Notes under the pieces: model-generated
The model's input: only the letters and a program-made list of their open reading frames with translations
Databases searched by the model: none
What the model was told of the DNA's origin: nothing
Shown: one piece after another, positions 45,658 through 57,726 of the stretch
Numbering within the stretch: the stretch's first letter is position 1
How the letters are laid out: each line of letters begins with the position of its first letter
Translations under genes and position numbers: made by a program
Source: Archivesica marissinica
Lineage: Eukaryota > Mollusca > Bivalvia > Venerida > Vesicomyidae
Length of the DNA stretch: 64,000 bases
Direction: 5' to 3'
Assembly (NCBI GenBank): GCA_014843695.1
Contig: CM026394.1
Coordinates: 41,559,823 to 41,623,822 of the forward strand

Positions 45658-46023
45658 TTATAATTTGAATGATCATTTTCAGTCAGTAAACGCACCGTCG
45701 TTGCAACATAACAATCTGAAATGAAAGTACGACTTTCCTAAACTGGTTCGCCACACTCAACCGTGTACATTTCGAACGCATTACCCTCTATCTGCAATCA
45801 GAACAAACATCTAGGACAGCTGTGTCACTATTCTTTAGAGGATTGTTGCATTTATTTGTGCAAGAATGGAATTTTACGAGTAATCGCTGAAATTGGAATT
45901 TCCACAAGTGCCGTTATTTTTGGTTTATATAATGTTTTCTATCCATTTATATATGCTATATTCATTACTGCCTCTGCCTGGTTCACAACAATACACAACT
46001 GCACAACCAGGAAAGGGATTTGA
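45658..46023 (+). other. short open frame, unidentified
   Basis: A frame at 45763-46023 ends with a hydrophobic stretch (IGISTSAVIFGLYNVFYPFI, YAIFITASAW). YNVFYPFIYA recalls GPCR helix 7, but no other receptor segment accompanies it, and its end (FTTIHNCTT) lies in repeat-like DNA related to 50035-50665. No function is assigned. Confidence 0.25.
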
Positions 46024-46918
46024 ATAAGTTACTATGTAACTTCTTTCCCAATCCTAACTGTGCTATTGCAAATATTCCTATGTTATGTACCATTCTTGCC
46101 AATCCTGACTGCTATTGCAACTATTCCTATGTTATGTACCATTCTTGCCAATCCTAACTGTGCTATTGCAACTATTCCTATGTTATGTACCATTCTTGCC
46201 AATCGTGACTGCTATTGCAACTATTCCTATGTTATGTACCATTCTTGCCAATCCTAACTGTGCTATTGCAACTATTCCTATGTTATGTACCATTCTTGCC
46301 AATCCTAACTGTGCTATTGCAACTATTCCTATGTTATGTACCATTCTTGCCAATCCTAACTGTGCTATTGCAAATATTCCTATGTTATGTACCATTCTTG
46401 CCAATCCTGACTGCTATTGCAACTATTCCTATGTTATGTACCATTCTTGCCAATCCTAACTGTGCTATTGCAACTATTCCTATGTTATGTACCATTCTTG
46501 CCAATCCTAATTGTGCTATTGCAACTATTCCTATGTTATGTACCATTCTTGCCAATCCTAACTGTGCTATTGCAACTATTCCTATGTTATGTACCATTCT
46601 TGCCAATCCTAACTGTGCTATTGCAACTATTCCTATGTTATGTACCATTCTTGCCAATCCTAACTGTGCTATTGCAACTATTCCTATGTTATGTAACATT
46701 CTTGCCAATCCTAACTGTGCTATTGCAACTATTCCTATGTTATGTACCATTCTTGCCAATCCTAACTGTGCTATTGCAACTATTCCTATGTTATGTAACA
46801 TTCTTGCCAATCCTAACTGTGCTATTGCAACTATTCCTATGTTATGTACCATTCTTGCCAATCCTAACTGTGCTATTGCAACTATTCCTATGTTATATAT
46901 GTACCATTCTTGAATAAA
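46024..46918. repeat. 51 bp tandem array
   Basis: About 17 copies of ATTCTTGCCAATCCTAACTG, TGCTATTGCAACTATTCCTA, TGTTATGTACC. Some units are 48 bp (CCTGACTGCTATTG), with AAATATT and GTAACATT variants. The period is 17 codons, open in several frames. Confidence 0.96.
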
Positions 46919-46929
46919 ATATTGTTTAA

Positions 46930-47162
46930 CCCTTTCAACACCACAGACCTCTAAATAGGCTTACAAAAAGTGTAGATCCAGATGAGCCGGCTCGTGACGA
47001 GCCGTCTCATCAGGATCTGCACTTTTTGCCAGTGATATGACTATTTTTAGACATAATTACCCATTTTGATAAATGAACTTGTCCAAATGTGATTTTCTGA
47101 TTCATTTATTGGTTTATGAATATCATGGACCAGTCCATGTGAGTTACTTGGTGTTGAATGGG
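46930..47162. mobile_element. TTAA palindromic MITE, copy 4 (fresh)
   Basis: 233 bp, TTAA on both sides (46926-46929, 47163-47166). Ends CCCTTTCAACACCACAGACC and ACTTGGTGTTGAATGGG. The central hairpin arms are AAAAAGTGTAGATCCAGATG and CATCAGGATCTGCACTTTTT around AGCCGGCTCGTGACGAGCCG. It differs from copy 6 at 60009 by only about one base that I can see. Confidence 0.92.
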
Positions 47163-47379
47163 TTAAACTAACTGCACAACCACTTACAGTCCCAATTCCC
47201 CAAACGTCACCTCCCATGAGCGACACCCTCTTTATAACGTCACCTTTATTCCCACCCGTTGCTTTCTAATGGTTTCTAATACAGTTTCACCTCTCATGAA
47301 TGACACCTCCCAAGAACACACGACAGTCCATTTCCCACCCAGCGATGCAGAAAACCTCCCAAAACAGACAAAAATATGG

Positions 47380-47640
47380 CAGACGGATCTATAGCCCAGT
47401 GGTAACATGCTGGACTGGTAATCCAGGGATCGCAGGTTCGATCCCCCGTCTGACCCTAATAAAATTAACAGTCTTTCAGATGGGACGTTAAACCGAGGTC
47501 TCGTCTTGGTGCTTTACACTGTGCACGTAAAAGAACCAGAGGAGACTCTGGAATGGGTCTCTCTCTGTATCATTGTACTATCCTCCAAAATCTAAAATGA
47601 CTATTTGACGATAAATAAACGTATAAAAAAAACAAAAAAC
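47380..47640 (+). mobile_element. tRNA(Thr)-like SINE, family D
   Basis: The head AGACGGATCTATAGCCCAGT, GGTAACATGCTGGACTGGTA, ATCCAGGGATCGCAGGTTCG, ATCCCCCGTCT folds as a tRNA: AGACGG/CCGTCT acceptor and CTGGA/TCCAG anticodon stem with loop CTGGTAA (anticodon GGT). The SINE body follows (GGGACGTTAAACCGAGGTCT, GCACGTAAAAGAACC). The lack of a clean 3' end and the attached body argue against a free tRNA gene. Confidence 0.8.
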
Positions 47641-47772
47641 AAAACGGTCTGTACATATACGTGTCATCAGATGCAAATAATCACCAATTGCTCCTTTAAA
47701 TTTTCAATAAACAGTAAGTGTGAACATAATCATTGTTTACAAGTATTCCGCGTATATCATTTGATCACTTAA

Positions 47773-48074
47773 CCCTTTCAACCCCACAGGCCTCTAAATA
47801 GGCTTATGAAAAGTGTAGATCCAGATGAGCCGGCTAACCCATTCAACCCCAAGTAACTGACATGGACTGGTGCATGATATTTTTAGACCAATAAATTTAT
47901 AAGAAAATTACCTTTGGACCAGTTCATTAATCAAAATGGTTAATTTTATCTAAAATTAGTAATAATTATTACTGGCAAAAAGTGCAGATCCTGATGAGAC
48001 GGCTCGTTACGAGCCGGCTCATCTGGATCTACACTTTTTGTAAGCCTATTTAGAGGCCTGTGGTGTTGAAAGGG
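47773..48074. mobile_element. TTAA MITE composite, fold-back copy 5
   Basis: Starts TTAA|CCCTTTCAACCCCACAGG and runs to GATGAGCCGGC (about 47834). It then switches to a whole copy in reverse, CTAACCCATTCAACCCCAAG to TGTGGTGTTGAAAGGG|TTAA (48075-48078). Both outer ends are thus the same CCCTTTC end, a large inverted repeat. Confidence 0.88.
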
Positions 48075-48078
48075 TTAA

Positions 48079-48720
48079 GATGAAGAAAAAAAGGAATTTT
48101 GCAAGTGCATGCCTTGTCTGTCAATAGAGGAGACTGTTGATAAACTTTAGAGTGGTGGAACCTATGCTCGGCGTAAATCCTACATATCATGGCCTATAAA
48201 AAAAGTTAAATGCACTTATATTATTATTTTCTTAAGTTGTGAACACAACTTTCATAAAATTGTTGTTGAAAATTTTAGCTTCATTACGTAACCATGCGCC
48301 TAAATACAGCTATCGCAACGGCACATGTTTCCATGGGAAACTAGATACTTTAGGGCACCTATGCACGGCGTACATGGATTTTTTAATTTATGCATGGGTA
48401 AATGTTGAATATATTATTTGGACTTAGTAACATCAATAACTAACAATATTACAACTCATAAGAAACTTTTTTCTGGTTATTTGTACATTTTTTTCCCAAT
48501 CCGGATAGCCACCAGAAATGCTCATAAACCGCACATTTCGGTAGAAAAAAAATCTCCCAACAAGTTGTCTGTTTATATTCGGCTACTTAACCAGTCAGGT
48601 GACAGTTGCATTAGGCTACCGGTACGCACAACGGAATGTTATTGAACCATGCTTCACCTCTGTCAGCGAAAATAGGTTAAAACTATTTAAATATTTTAAA
48701 TACGGATGTAAATGGCAAAA
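48079..48720. other. no feature recognised
   Basis: About 640 bp. Several short plus-strand frames; none resembles a known protein or MLH1. Confidence 0.5.
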
Positions 48721-48739
48721 ATACGAGTCTCCGCTGGTT

Positions 48740-48862
48740 CTTTCACGTGTACGGTGTAAAGCACCGACACAAGACCTCAGTTTAACGTCCCATCTGAAAG
48801 ACTGTTAATTTTATTAGGGTCAGGCGGGGGATCGAACCTGCGATCCCTGGATTACAACATTT
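48740..48862 (-). mobile_element. SINE family D fragment
   Basis: CACGTGTACGGTGTAAAGCA, GTTTAACGTCCCATCTGAAA, GGGGATCGAACCTGCGATCC, CTGGATTACAACA are the reverse complement of the copy at 47380, broken in the tRNA head. Confidence 0.8.
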
Positions 48863-48957
48863 TGCAACAACATCCACCGCCACGTAGCTTAAAATTTGAA
48901 TTAACTGCTCAATATTTTCAAAACAGTACTCTTTAAAGTATGATTTTTATGATTGTC

Positions 48958-49131
48958 ACAGGTTCGAGCCACACTCGGGCTGTTTCTCATTTATATGAAA
49001 AAGTTGACATTTCTTACGGAGGTTGGTACACCAAGTACTAGTTAACTGCTGGAGCCTGCCCAGGAAAGGTGTTGTTAGGTAACCTGCCCGTCGTTCAAAT
49101 GGGAACCGATAGCGACGTTAAATAAACTTAA
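48958..49131 (+). mobile_element. SINE family A-like, lacking the A box
   Basis: CACAGGTTCGAGCCACACTC, GTTTCTCATTTATATGAAAA, GGAGCCTGCCCAGGAAAGGT. It then has a different tail (GGGAACCGATAGCGACGTTA), so it may be a subfamily. Confidence 0.75.
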
Positions 49132-49868
49132 ATAAAAATATTGTCCTCAAAAATGCGCCCGCTCAGTCACACGTTTGGAAATGCTTGAATAGCTCTGAGA
49201 ATAAGCAAACTGCTAGGTGTGTAATCTATGCAAATTGGATTTAACATATTCGGGTACAGCATCAATCTGAATAATCATTTGAAAAACAAACACCCTTCAA
49301 CAGAAAGCAGTTCAAGTGACAATGGTTTCATTTGTGAAAACACCCATGTACAGTGGCCGATAATATAAATGAATGAGTCATCGTCATATTTACATGGCTT
49401 TACAGGAAGATGACGCTAATGCGTAAAAAAATAGAAAGGTTAATTTGGCAATTTTTATAAGAGGTTTGAGCGATTTTGAGATTTTTATTGAATCGCTATT
49501 CGTTGCCATCCCTACTTTATTACAATGCAATACAGTAATAAGATAATTTAGCATCAGTTTTCAGACAATCCTCAACCCGAAATACTTAACCAAATATCTG
49601 AAATTAAATCAAACATATGATCCCAAAAATCAAATGATCTTTTCCGAGCACTCTTGTACTCGATCAGAACTGTGTCTGAGTACTCGAGTATCAAAGTTTG
49701 ATATTTAATTGAAATGCGTAATTTATCAGACATTTTTACTTTGATGTATTTAAAACATTAATGTACACAATTGTCATAAATTTGTATAATCTGGGGCGAT
49801 TTTAGCACATTGCGTCCTCAGATATTCAATCTTAGTTCAATGAGTCGTATAATGAAAGTAGTACCCCA
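49132..49868. other. no feature recognised
   Basis: About 740 bp of AT-rich, apparently single-copy sequence. No exon-like frame with splice sites was noticed. Confidence 0.5.
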
Positions 49869-50034
49869 CCCCCATTCTGTATACTCTATATTGAAATCAG
49901 TATATGAGCAGTTGACTATTCTCGCATTTCCAAACTTAAAAAAGTTGAACCTCCCAAGAACAACAAACTCTCTACAACAACCAATATTTGGTACCCAGTA
50001 TCCGGATAGTGTTTGCTTTGGAGAGGTTTGACTG
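49869..50034. mobile_element. pogo/Tigger-like right end
   Basis: AACCTCCCAAGAACAACAAA, CCAGTATCCGGATAGTG and the terminal GGAGAGGTTTGACTG|TA resemble a Tigger 3' end. The left end was not found. Confidence 0.45.
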
Positions 50035-50665
50035 TATATTCATTACTACATCAGTTCACTACAATACACAACTGCACAACCACTTATATTAATTACTGCC
50101 CCTGTCTGGAGCCTCAGTTCACTATAATACACAACTGCACAACCACTTATATTAATTACTGCCCCTGTCTGGAGCCTCAGTTCGCTACATTACACAACTG
50201 CACAATCACTTATATTAATTACTGCCCCTGTCTGGAGCCTCAGTTCACTATAATACACAACTGCACAAGCACTTATATTAATTACTGCCCCTGTCTGGAG
50301 CCTCAGTTCGCTACATTACACAACTGCACAATCACTTATATTAATTACTGCCCCTGTCTGGAGCCTCAGTTCGCTACATTACACAACTGCACAATCACTT
50401 ATATTAATTACTGCCCCTGTCTGGAGCCTCAGTTAACTACATTACACAACTGCACAATCACTTATATTAATTACTGCCCCTGTCTGGAGCCTCAGTTCAC
50501 TATAATACACAACTGCACAACCACTTATATTAATTACTGCCCCTGTCTGGAGCCTCAGTTCGCTACATTACACAACTGCACAATCACTTATATTAATTAC
50601 TGCCCCTGTCTGGAGCCTCAGTTAACTACATTACACAACTGCACAACCACTTATATTGGTACTCG
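50035..50665. repeat. 63 bp tandem array
   Basis: About 10 copies of CAGTTCACTATAATACACAA, CTGCACAACCACTTATATTA, ATTACTGCCCCTGTCTGGAG, CCT. Alternating variants are TTCGCTACATTACAC, TTAACTACATTACAC and CAATCAC. Related words occur singly at 45980-46012 and 47170-47190. The period is 21 codons. Confidence 0.96.
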
Positions 50666-50984
50666 TATTACTCGTATTATTCATTGGAAAACATAAAAGA
50701 TATTATACCTATAAGACCAAGATCCTTAAATTATTTTAAGCTTCCTTAAAAACACAATTCAGAGGCTTGATCAAATCATTAAAATAAATTGCAAACATTA
50801 TTTTCAGCACGATTTTATCATTTTTAAGATATGAATATTGTATAACTATGCTGCGTGCATACTTCACGAGAATGTCCCGTCCTGTCCTCTCTCCATCTCT
50901 CTTGTGACGCGTCATGTTGTATTATATTTGTTTTAATGTAAAGCTGTAAACAGAGGGAATATTTATTGAGAATGTAATTTTTGA
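50666..50984. other. no feature recognised
   Basis: AT-rich, about 320 bp, nothing identifiable. Confidence 0.5.
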
Positions 50985-51945
50985 TATGCCTGCAGGGAGG
51001 GGTGTGTATCTTGGGTTTGATTGTGTAGGCACCATTAGGGTAGGGGATCCAGGGGTGTGGGTATCTCTCTGATATGCCTGCAGGGGTGTATCTTTGGCTT
51101 GATTGTGTAGGCACCATTAGGGTAGGAGATCCAGGAGTGTGGGTATCTCTCTGATATGTCTGCAGGGAGGGGTGTGTATCTTGGGCTTGATTGTGTAGGC
51201 ACCATTAGGGTAGGGGAGTAGGGGATCCGGGGGTGTGGGTATCTCTTGATATGTCTGCAGGGGTGTATCTTGGGCTTGATTGTGTAGGCACCATTAGGGT
51301 AGGGGAGTAGGGGATCCGGGGGTGTGGGTATCTCTTGATATGTCTGCAGGGGTGTATCTTGGGCTTGATTGTGTAGGCACCATTAGGGTAGGGGAGTAGG
51401 GGATCCAGGGGTGTGGGTATCTCTGATATGTCTGCAGGGGTGTATCTTGGGCTTGATTGTGTAGGCACCATTAGGGTAGGAGAGTAGGGGATCCAGGGGT
51501 GTGAGTATCTCTGATATGTCTGCAGTGGTGTATCTTGGGCTTGATTGTGTAGGCACCATTAGGGTAGGGGAGTAGGGGATCCGGGGGTGTGGGTATCTCT
51601 GATATGTCTGCAGGGGTGTATCTTGGGCTTGATTGTGTAGGCACCATTACGGTAGGGGAGTAGGGGATCCGAGGGTGTGGGTATCTCTGATATGTCTGCA
51701 GGGGTGTATCTTGGGCTTGATTGTGTAGGCACCATTACGGTAGGGGAGTAGGCGATCCAGGGGTGTGGGTATCTCTGATATGTCTGCAGGGGTGTATCTT
51801 GGGCTTGATTGTGCAGGCACCATTACGGTAGGGGAGTAGGGGATCCAGGGGTGTGGGTATCTCTGATATGTCTGCAGGGGTGTATCTTGGGCTTGATTGT
51901 GCAGGCACCATTACGGTAGGGGATCTGGTGGGGGGTATCTCTCTG
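50985..51945. repeat. 88 bp tandem array
   Basis: About 11 copies of GATATGTCTGCAGGGGTGTA, TCTTGGGCTTGATTGTGTAG, GCACCATTAGGGTAGGGGAG, TAGGGGATCCAGGGGTGTGG, GTATCTCT. The first units lack GGAGTA and some carry GGAGG. G-rich on the plus strand. Confidence 0.95.
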
Positions 51946-52006
51946 CTTCCAATCAGTGAAATACAAATGTGAAATATATTGCATTGGAAAGCATAAAATA
52001 AATAGG

Positions 52007-52254
52007 TTGTCCGATTAGCGCAGTGGTTAGCGCGCTCGCTTCTCACCTATGCATCCCGGGTTCGATCCTCGGACCGGGAAGTATGTGAGATGGTACGGTT
52101 GTCGCCTGATCGGACAGGTGGGTTTTCTCCGGGTACTCCGGTTTCCTCCCACACAAATGACCACATTTACGCTTTCATCTGTGCCAACGAGAGTGATTAA
52201 TATAAGTTGTTAGAACTTGCTTCGCAATCGTTGTAATATAAATAAAGTTTAAGC
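52007..52254 (+). mobile_element. SINE family B, full-length reference copy
   Basis: The best copy. Head GTTGTCCGATTAGCGCAGTG, GTTAGCGCGCTCGCTTCTCA, then GGGTTCGATCCTCGGACC (B box), with GTCCGA/TCGGAC pairing; body GGTGGGTTTTCTCCGGGTAC, GCCAACGAGAGTGATTAATA; end CTTCGCAATCGTTGTAATAT and AAATAAAG tail. Confidence 0.9.
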
Positions 52255-52467
52255 TAAATATAGTGTTTCCATGACATATTTCCAGTTAAAAATTAATGAA
52301 CACATCTGCTGTAGTGATGTGGGTTGGTTTCAAAATCCATTATTGGTTAATAGGATGGGTACCAGTAAGCTTTATTATTATAGATTATTTATAATTATTA
52401 AATTATTAATCGGACAATTGATATATTTACAAATCGGAATCAATACAATTTTGAGTTTAAATATCTA

Positions 52468-52638
52468 GTCAAACCTGTGTTAGTGGTCACCTCCATTAAG
52501 CAGCCAACCTGTATTAAGTAGCCTGTTTCCACATTCCTAAAATGTTGTTTTATACATTTAACCTCTATTAAGCAGCCACCTGTGTTAGCAGCCACTTTCT
52601 GTGATTCCATTCGCTGGCTGCTTAACACAGGTTTGACT
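52468..52638. mobile_element. MITE related to 19659-19813
   Basis: Ends AGTCAAACCTGTGTTAGTGG and CTTAACACAGGTTTGACT. Inside, CATTAAGCAGCCAACCTG and ACCTCTATTAAGCAGCC. This single-copy interior corresponds to the repeated unit of the array at 23208-24535. Confidence 0.8.
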
Positions 52639-52655
52639 TTATTCAGTACTAACAA

Positions 52656-55600
52656 GTTGCATCTAGCTTACACATTACTACATCTAGCTTACAAGTTACT
52701 ACATCTAACTTACAAGTTACTACATCTAGCTCACAAGTTAATACATCTAGCTCACAAGTTAATACATCTAGCTTACAAGTTACTACATCTAGCTTACAAG
52801 TTACTACATCTAGCTTGCAAGTTACTACATCTAGCTTACAAGTTACTACATCTAGTTTACAAGTTACTACATCTAGCGTACAAGTTACTACATCTAACTT
52901 ACAAGTTACTACATCTAGCTTACAAGTTACTACATCTAGTTTACAAGTTACTACATCTAGCGTACAAGTTACTACATCTTTCTTACAAGTTACTACATCT
53001 AGCGTACAAGTTACTACATCTAACTTACAAGTTACTACATCTAACTTACAAGTTACTACATCTATCTTACAAGTTACTACATCTAGCTTACAAGTTACTA
53101 CATCTAACTTACAAGTTACTACATCTAGCTTACAAGTTACTACATCTAGCTTACAAGTTACTACATCTAGCTTACAAGTTACTACATCTAGCTTACAAGT
53201 TACTGCATCTAACTTACAAGTTACTACATCTAACTTACAAGTTGCTACATCTAGCTTACAAGTTACTACATCTAACATACAAGTTACTACATCTAACGTA
53301 CACGTTACTACATCTAGCTTACACGTTACTACATCTAGCTTACAAGTTACTACATCTAGCTTACAAGTTACTACATCTAGCTTACAAGTTACTACATCTA
53401 GCTTACAAGTTACTACATCTAGCTTACAAGTTACTACATCTAACTTACACATTACTACATCTAGCTTACAAGTTACTACATCTAGCGTACAAGTTGCAAC
53501 ATCTAGCGTACAAGTTATTACATCTAACTTACAAGTTACTACATCTAACTTACAAGTTACTACATCTAACTTACAAGTTACTACATCTAACTTACAAGTT
53601 ACTACATCTAGCTTACACGTTACTACATCTAGCTTACATGTTGCTAAATCTAGCTTACAAGTTACTACATCTAGCTTACAAGTTGCTACATCTAGCTTAC
53701 AAGTTACTACATCTATCTTACAAGTTACTACATCTAGCTTACAAGTTACTACATCTAACTTACAAGTTACTACATCTATCTTACAAGTTACTACATATAG
53801 CTTACAAGTTACTACATCTAGCGTACAAGTTACTACATCTAGCGTACAAGTTACTACATCTATCTTACAAGTTACTACATCTAACTTACAAGTTACTACA
53901 TCTATCTTACAAGTTACTACATCTATCTTACAAGTTACTACATATAGCTTACAAGTTACTACATCTAGCGTACAAGTTGCTACATCTAGCTTACAAGTTA
54001 CTACATCTAGCTTACAAGTTGCTACATCTAACTTACAAGTTACTACATCTAGCGTACATGTTGCTACATCTAGCTCACAAGTTACTACATCTAGCTTACA
54101 AGTTACTACATCTAGCGTACATGTTGCTACATCTAGCTCACAAGTTACTACATCTAGCTTACAAGTTACTACATCTAGCGTACAAGTTGCTACATCTAGC
54201 TTACAAGTTACTACATCTAACTTACACCTACATCTAGCCTACAAGTTACTACATCTTACTATATCTAACTTACAAGTTACTACATCTAGCTTACACGTTA
54301 CTACATCTAACTTACAAGTTACTACATCTAGCTTACAAGTTACTACATCTAACTTACACGTTACTACATCTAACTTACAAGTTACTACATCTAGCTTACA
54401 GGTTACTACAAGTTACTACATCTAGCTTACAAGTTACTACATCTATCTTACACGTTACTACATCTAACTTACACGTTGCTACATCTAACTTACACGTTGC
54501 TACATCTAACTTACACGTTGCTACATCTAACTTACAAGTAGTACAAGTTACTACATCTATCTTACAAGTTACTACATCTATCTTACACGTTACTACATCT
54601 AACTTACAAGTTACTACATCTAGCTTACAAGTTTCTACATCTAACTTACAAGTTACTACATCTAACTTACACGTTGCTACATCTAACTTACACGTTGCTA
54701 CATCTAACTTACACGTTGCTACATCTAACTTACAAGTAGTACAAGTTACTACATCTATCTTACAAGTTACTACATCTATCTTACACGTTACTACATCTAA
54801 CTTACAAGTTACTACATCTAGCTTACAAGTTTCTACATCTAACTTACAAGTTACTACATCTAACTTACACGTTGCTACATCTAACTTACACGTTGCTACA
54901 TCTAACTTACACGTTGCTACATCTAACTTACAAGTAGTACAAGTTACTACATCTATCTTACAAGTTACTACATCTATCTTACACGTTACTACATCTAACT
55001 TACAAGTTACTACATCTAACTTATAAATTACTACATCTTGCTTACAAGTTACTACATCTAGCGTACAAGTTACTACATCTAGCATACAAGTTACTACATC
55101 TAGCTTACAAGTTACTACATCTAGCGTACACATTACTACATCTAACTTACAAGTTACTACATCTAGCTTACAAGTTACTACATCTAGCTTACACGTTACT
55201 ACATCTAACTTACAAGTTACTACATCTAGCTTACACGTTACTACATCTAACTTACAAGTTACTACATCTAGCGTACACGTTACTACATCTAACTTACAAG
55301 TTACTACATCTAGCGTACACGTTACTACATCTAACTTACAAGTTACTACATCTTACTACATCTAGCTTACAAGTTACTACATCTTACTACATCTAGTTTA
55401 CAAGTTACTACATCTAACTTACAAGTTACTACATCTAGCTTACAAGTTACTACATCTTACTACATCTAGTTTACAAGTTACTACATCTAACTTACAAGTT
55501 ACTACATCTAGCTTACAAGTTACTACATCTTACTACATCTAGTTTACAAGTTACTACATCTAACTTACAAGTTACTACATCTAACTTATAAATTACTACA

Positions 55601-57715
55601 TCTTGCTTACAAGTTACTACATCTAGCGTACAAGTTACTACATCTAGCATACAAGTTACTACATCTAGCTTACAAGTTACTACATCTTACTACATCTAGT
55701 TTACAAGTTACTACATCTAACTTACAAGTTACTACATCTAGCTTACAAGTTACTACATCTTACTACATCTAGTTTACAAGTTACTACATCTAACTTACAA
55801 GTTACTACATCTAGCTTACAAGTTACTACATCTTACTACATCTAGTTTACAAGTTACTACATCTAACTTACAAGTTACTACATCTAGCTTACAAGTTACT
55901 ACATCTTACTACATCTAGTTTACAAGTTACTACATCTAACTTACAAGTTACTACATCTAGCTTACAAGTTACTACATCTTACTACATCTAGTTTACAAGT
56001 TACTACATCTAACTTACAAGTTACTACATCTAGCTTACAAGTTACTACATCTTACTACATCTAGTTTACAAGTTACTACATCTTACTACATCTAGTTTAC
56101 AAGTTACTACATCTTACTACATCTAGTTTACAAGTTACTACATCTAGCTTACATCTTACTACATCTAGCGTACAAGTTACTACATCTTACTACATCTAGT
56201 TTACAAGTTACTACATCTAACTTACAAGTTACTACATCTAGTTTACAAGTTACTACATCTTACTACATCTAACTTACAAGTTACTACATCTTACTACATC
56301 TATCTTACAAGTTACTACATCTTACTACATCTAACTTACAAGTTACTACATCTAACTTACAAGTTGCTACATCTTACTACATCTATCTTACAAGTTACTA
56401 CATCTTACTACATCTATCTTACAAGTTACTACATCTTACTACATCTAACTTACAAGTTGCTACATCTTACTACATCTAACTTACAAGTTGCTACATCTTA
56501 CTACATCTAACTTACAAGTTACTACATCTTACTACATCTAACTTACAAGTTGCTACATCTTACTACATCTAGCTTACAAGTTGCTACATCTTACTACATC
56601 TAACTTACAAGTTGCTACATCTTACTACATCTAACTTACAAGTTACTACATCTAACTTACAAGTTACTACATCTAACGTACAAGTTACTACATCTAACTT
56701 ACAAGTTACTACATCTTACTACATCTAACTTACAAGTTACTACATCTAACTTACAAATTACTACATCTAGCGTACAAGTTACTACATCTAGCTTACAAGT
56801 TACTACATCTAACTTACAAGTTACTACATCTAGCTTACAAGTTACTACATCTAACTTACAAGTTACTACATCTAGCTTACAAGTTACTACATCTATCTTA
56901 CACGTTACTACATCTAACTTACACGTTGCTACATCTAACTTACACGTTGCTACATCTAACTTACACATTGCTACATCTAACTTACAAGTAGTACAAGTTA
57001 CTACATCTATCTTACAAGTTACTACATCTATCTTACACGTTACTACATCTAACTTACAAGTTACTACATCTAGCTTACAAGTTACTACATCTAACTTACA
57101 AGTTACTACATCTAGCTTACAAGTTACTACATCTATCTTACAAGTTACTACACCTAGCTTACAAGTTACTACATCTAACTTACAAGTTACTACATCTAAC
57201 TTACAAGTTACTACATCTAACTTACAAGTTACTACATCTAGCTTACAAGTTACTACATCTAACTTACAAGTTACTACATCTAGCGTACAAGTTACTACAT
57301 CTAGCTTACATGTTACTACATCTAACTTACAAGTTACTACATCTAGCTTACAAGTTACTACATCTAGCTTACAAGTTACTACATCTAACTTACAAGTTAC
57401 TACATCTAGCATACAAGTTACTACATAAAACTTACAAGTTACTACATCTAACTTACAAGTTACTATATCTAACTTACAAGTTACTACATCTAACTTACAA
57501 GTTACTACATCTAGCTTACAAGTTACTACATCTAGCTTACAAGTTACTACATCTAACTTACAAGTTAATACATCTAGCTTACAAGTTACTACATCTAACT
57601 TGCAAGTTACTACATCTAACTTACAAGTTGCTACATCTAACTTACAAGTTAATACATCTAGCTTACAAGTTACTACATCTAACTTACAAGTTACTACATC
57701 TAGCTTAAAGATGTT
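52656..57715. repeat. 5 kb array of 21 bp units with sub-arrays
   Basis: About 240 units of ACATCTAGCTTACAAGTTACT, with AAC, GCG, ATC and GTT variants at the AGC position and ACACGTTGC forms. From 54430 to 55000 a block of about 190 bp (three ACACGTTGCT units, then CAAGTAGTACAAG) recurs three times, with another partial at about 56900. From 55350 to 56700, TACATCTTACTACATC insertions define a second pattern. The period is 7 codons, hence long frames (for example LLHLAYK repeats); these are not genes. Confidence 0.97.
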
Positions 57716-57726
57716 ATAGTGACATA

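Noticed and set aside
45763..46023. TM7-like fragment (YNVFYPFIYA) as a second GPCR, or YISNA at its start as the missing MLH1 exon
   Set aside because: Only a short hydrophobic stretch resembles TM7. The MLH1 resemblance is four to five residues, without the rest of the conserved block or a matching splice phase.
47380..47455. Functional tRNA-Thr gene
   Set aside because: It folds as a tRNA, but a conserved SINE body follows directly and a broken reverse copy lies at 48740, so it is a SINE head.
52007..52080. Functional tRNA gene at the SINE B head
   Set aside because: The same head and tail occur in many copies with a shared 170 bp body; the anticodon arm is imperfect.
52582..54425. 500-residue frames (LLHLAYK / VTTSSLQ repeats) as structural proteins
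   Set aside because: These are 21 bp repeats read in two frames; the minus strand is open as well. No signal peptide or unique domain.
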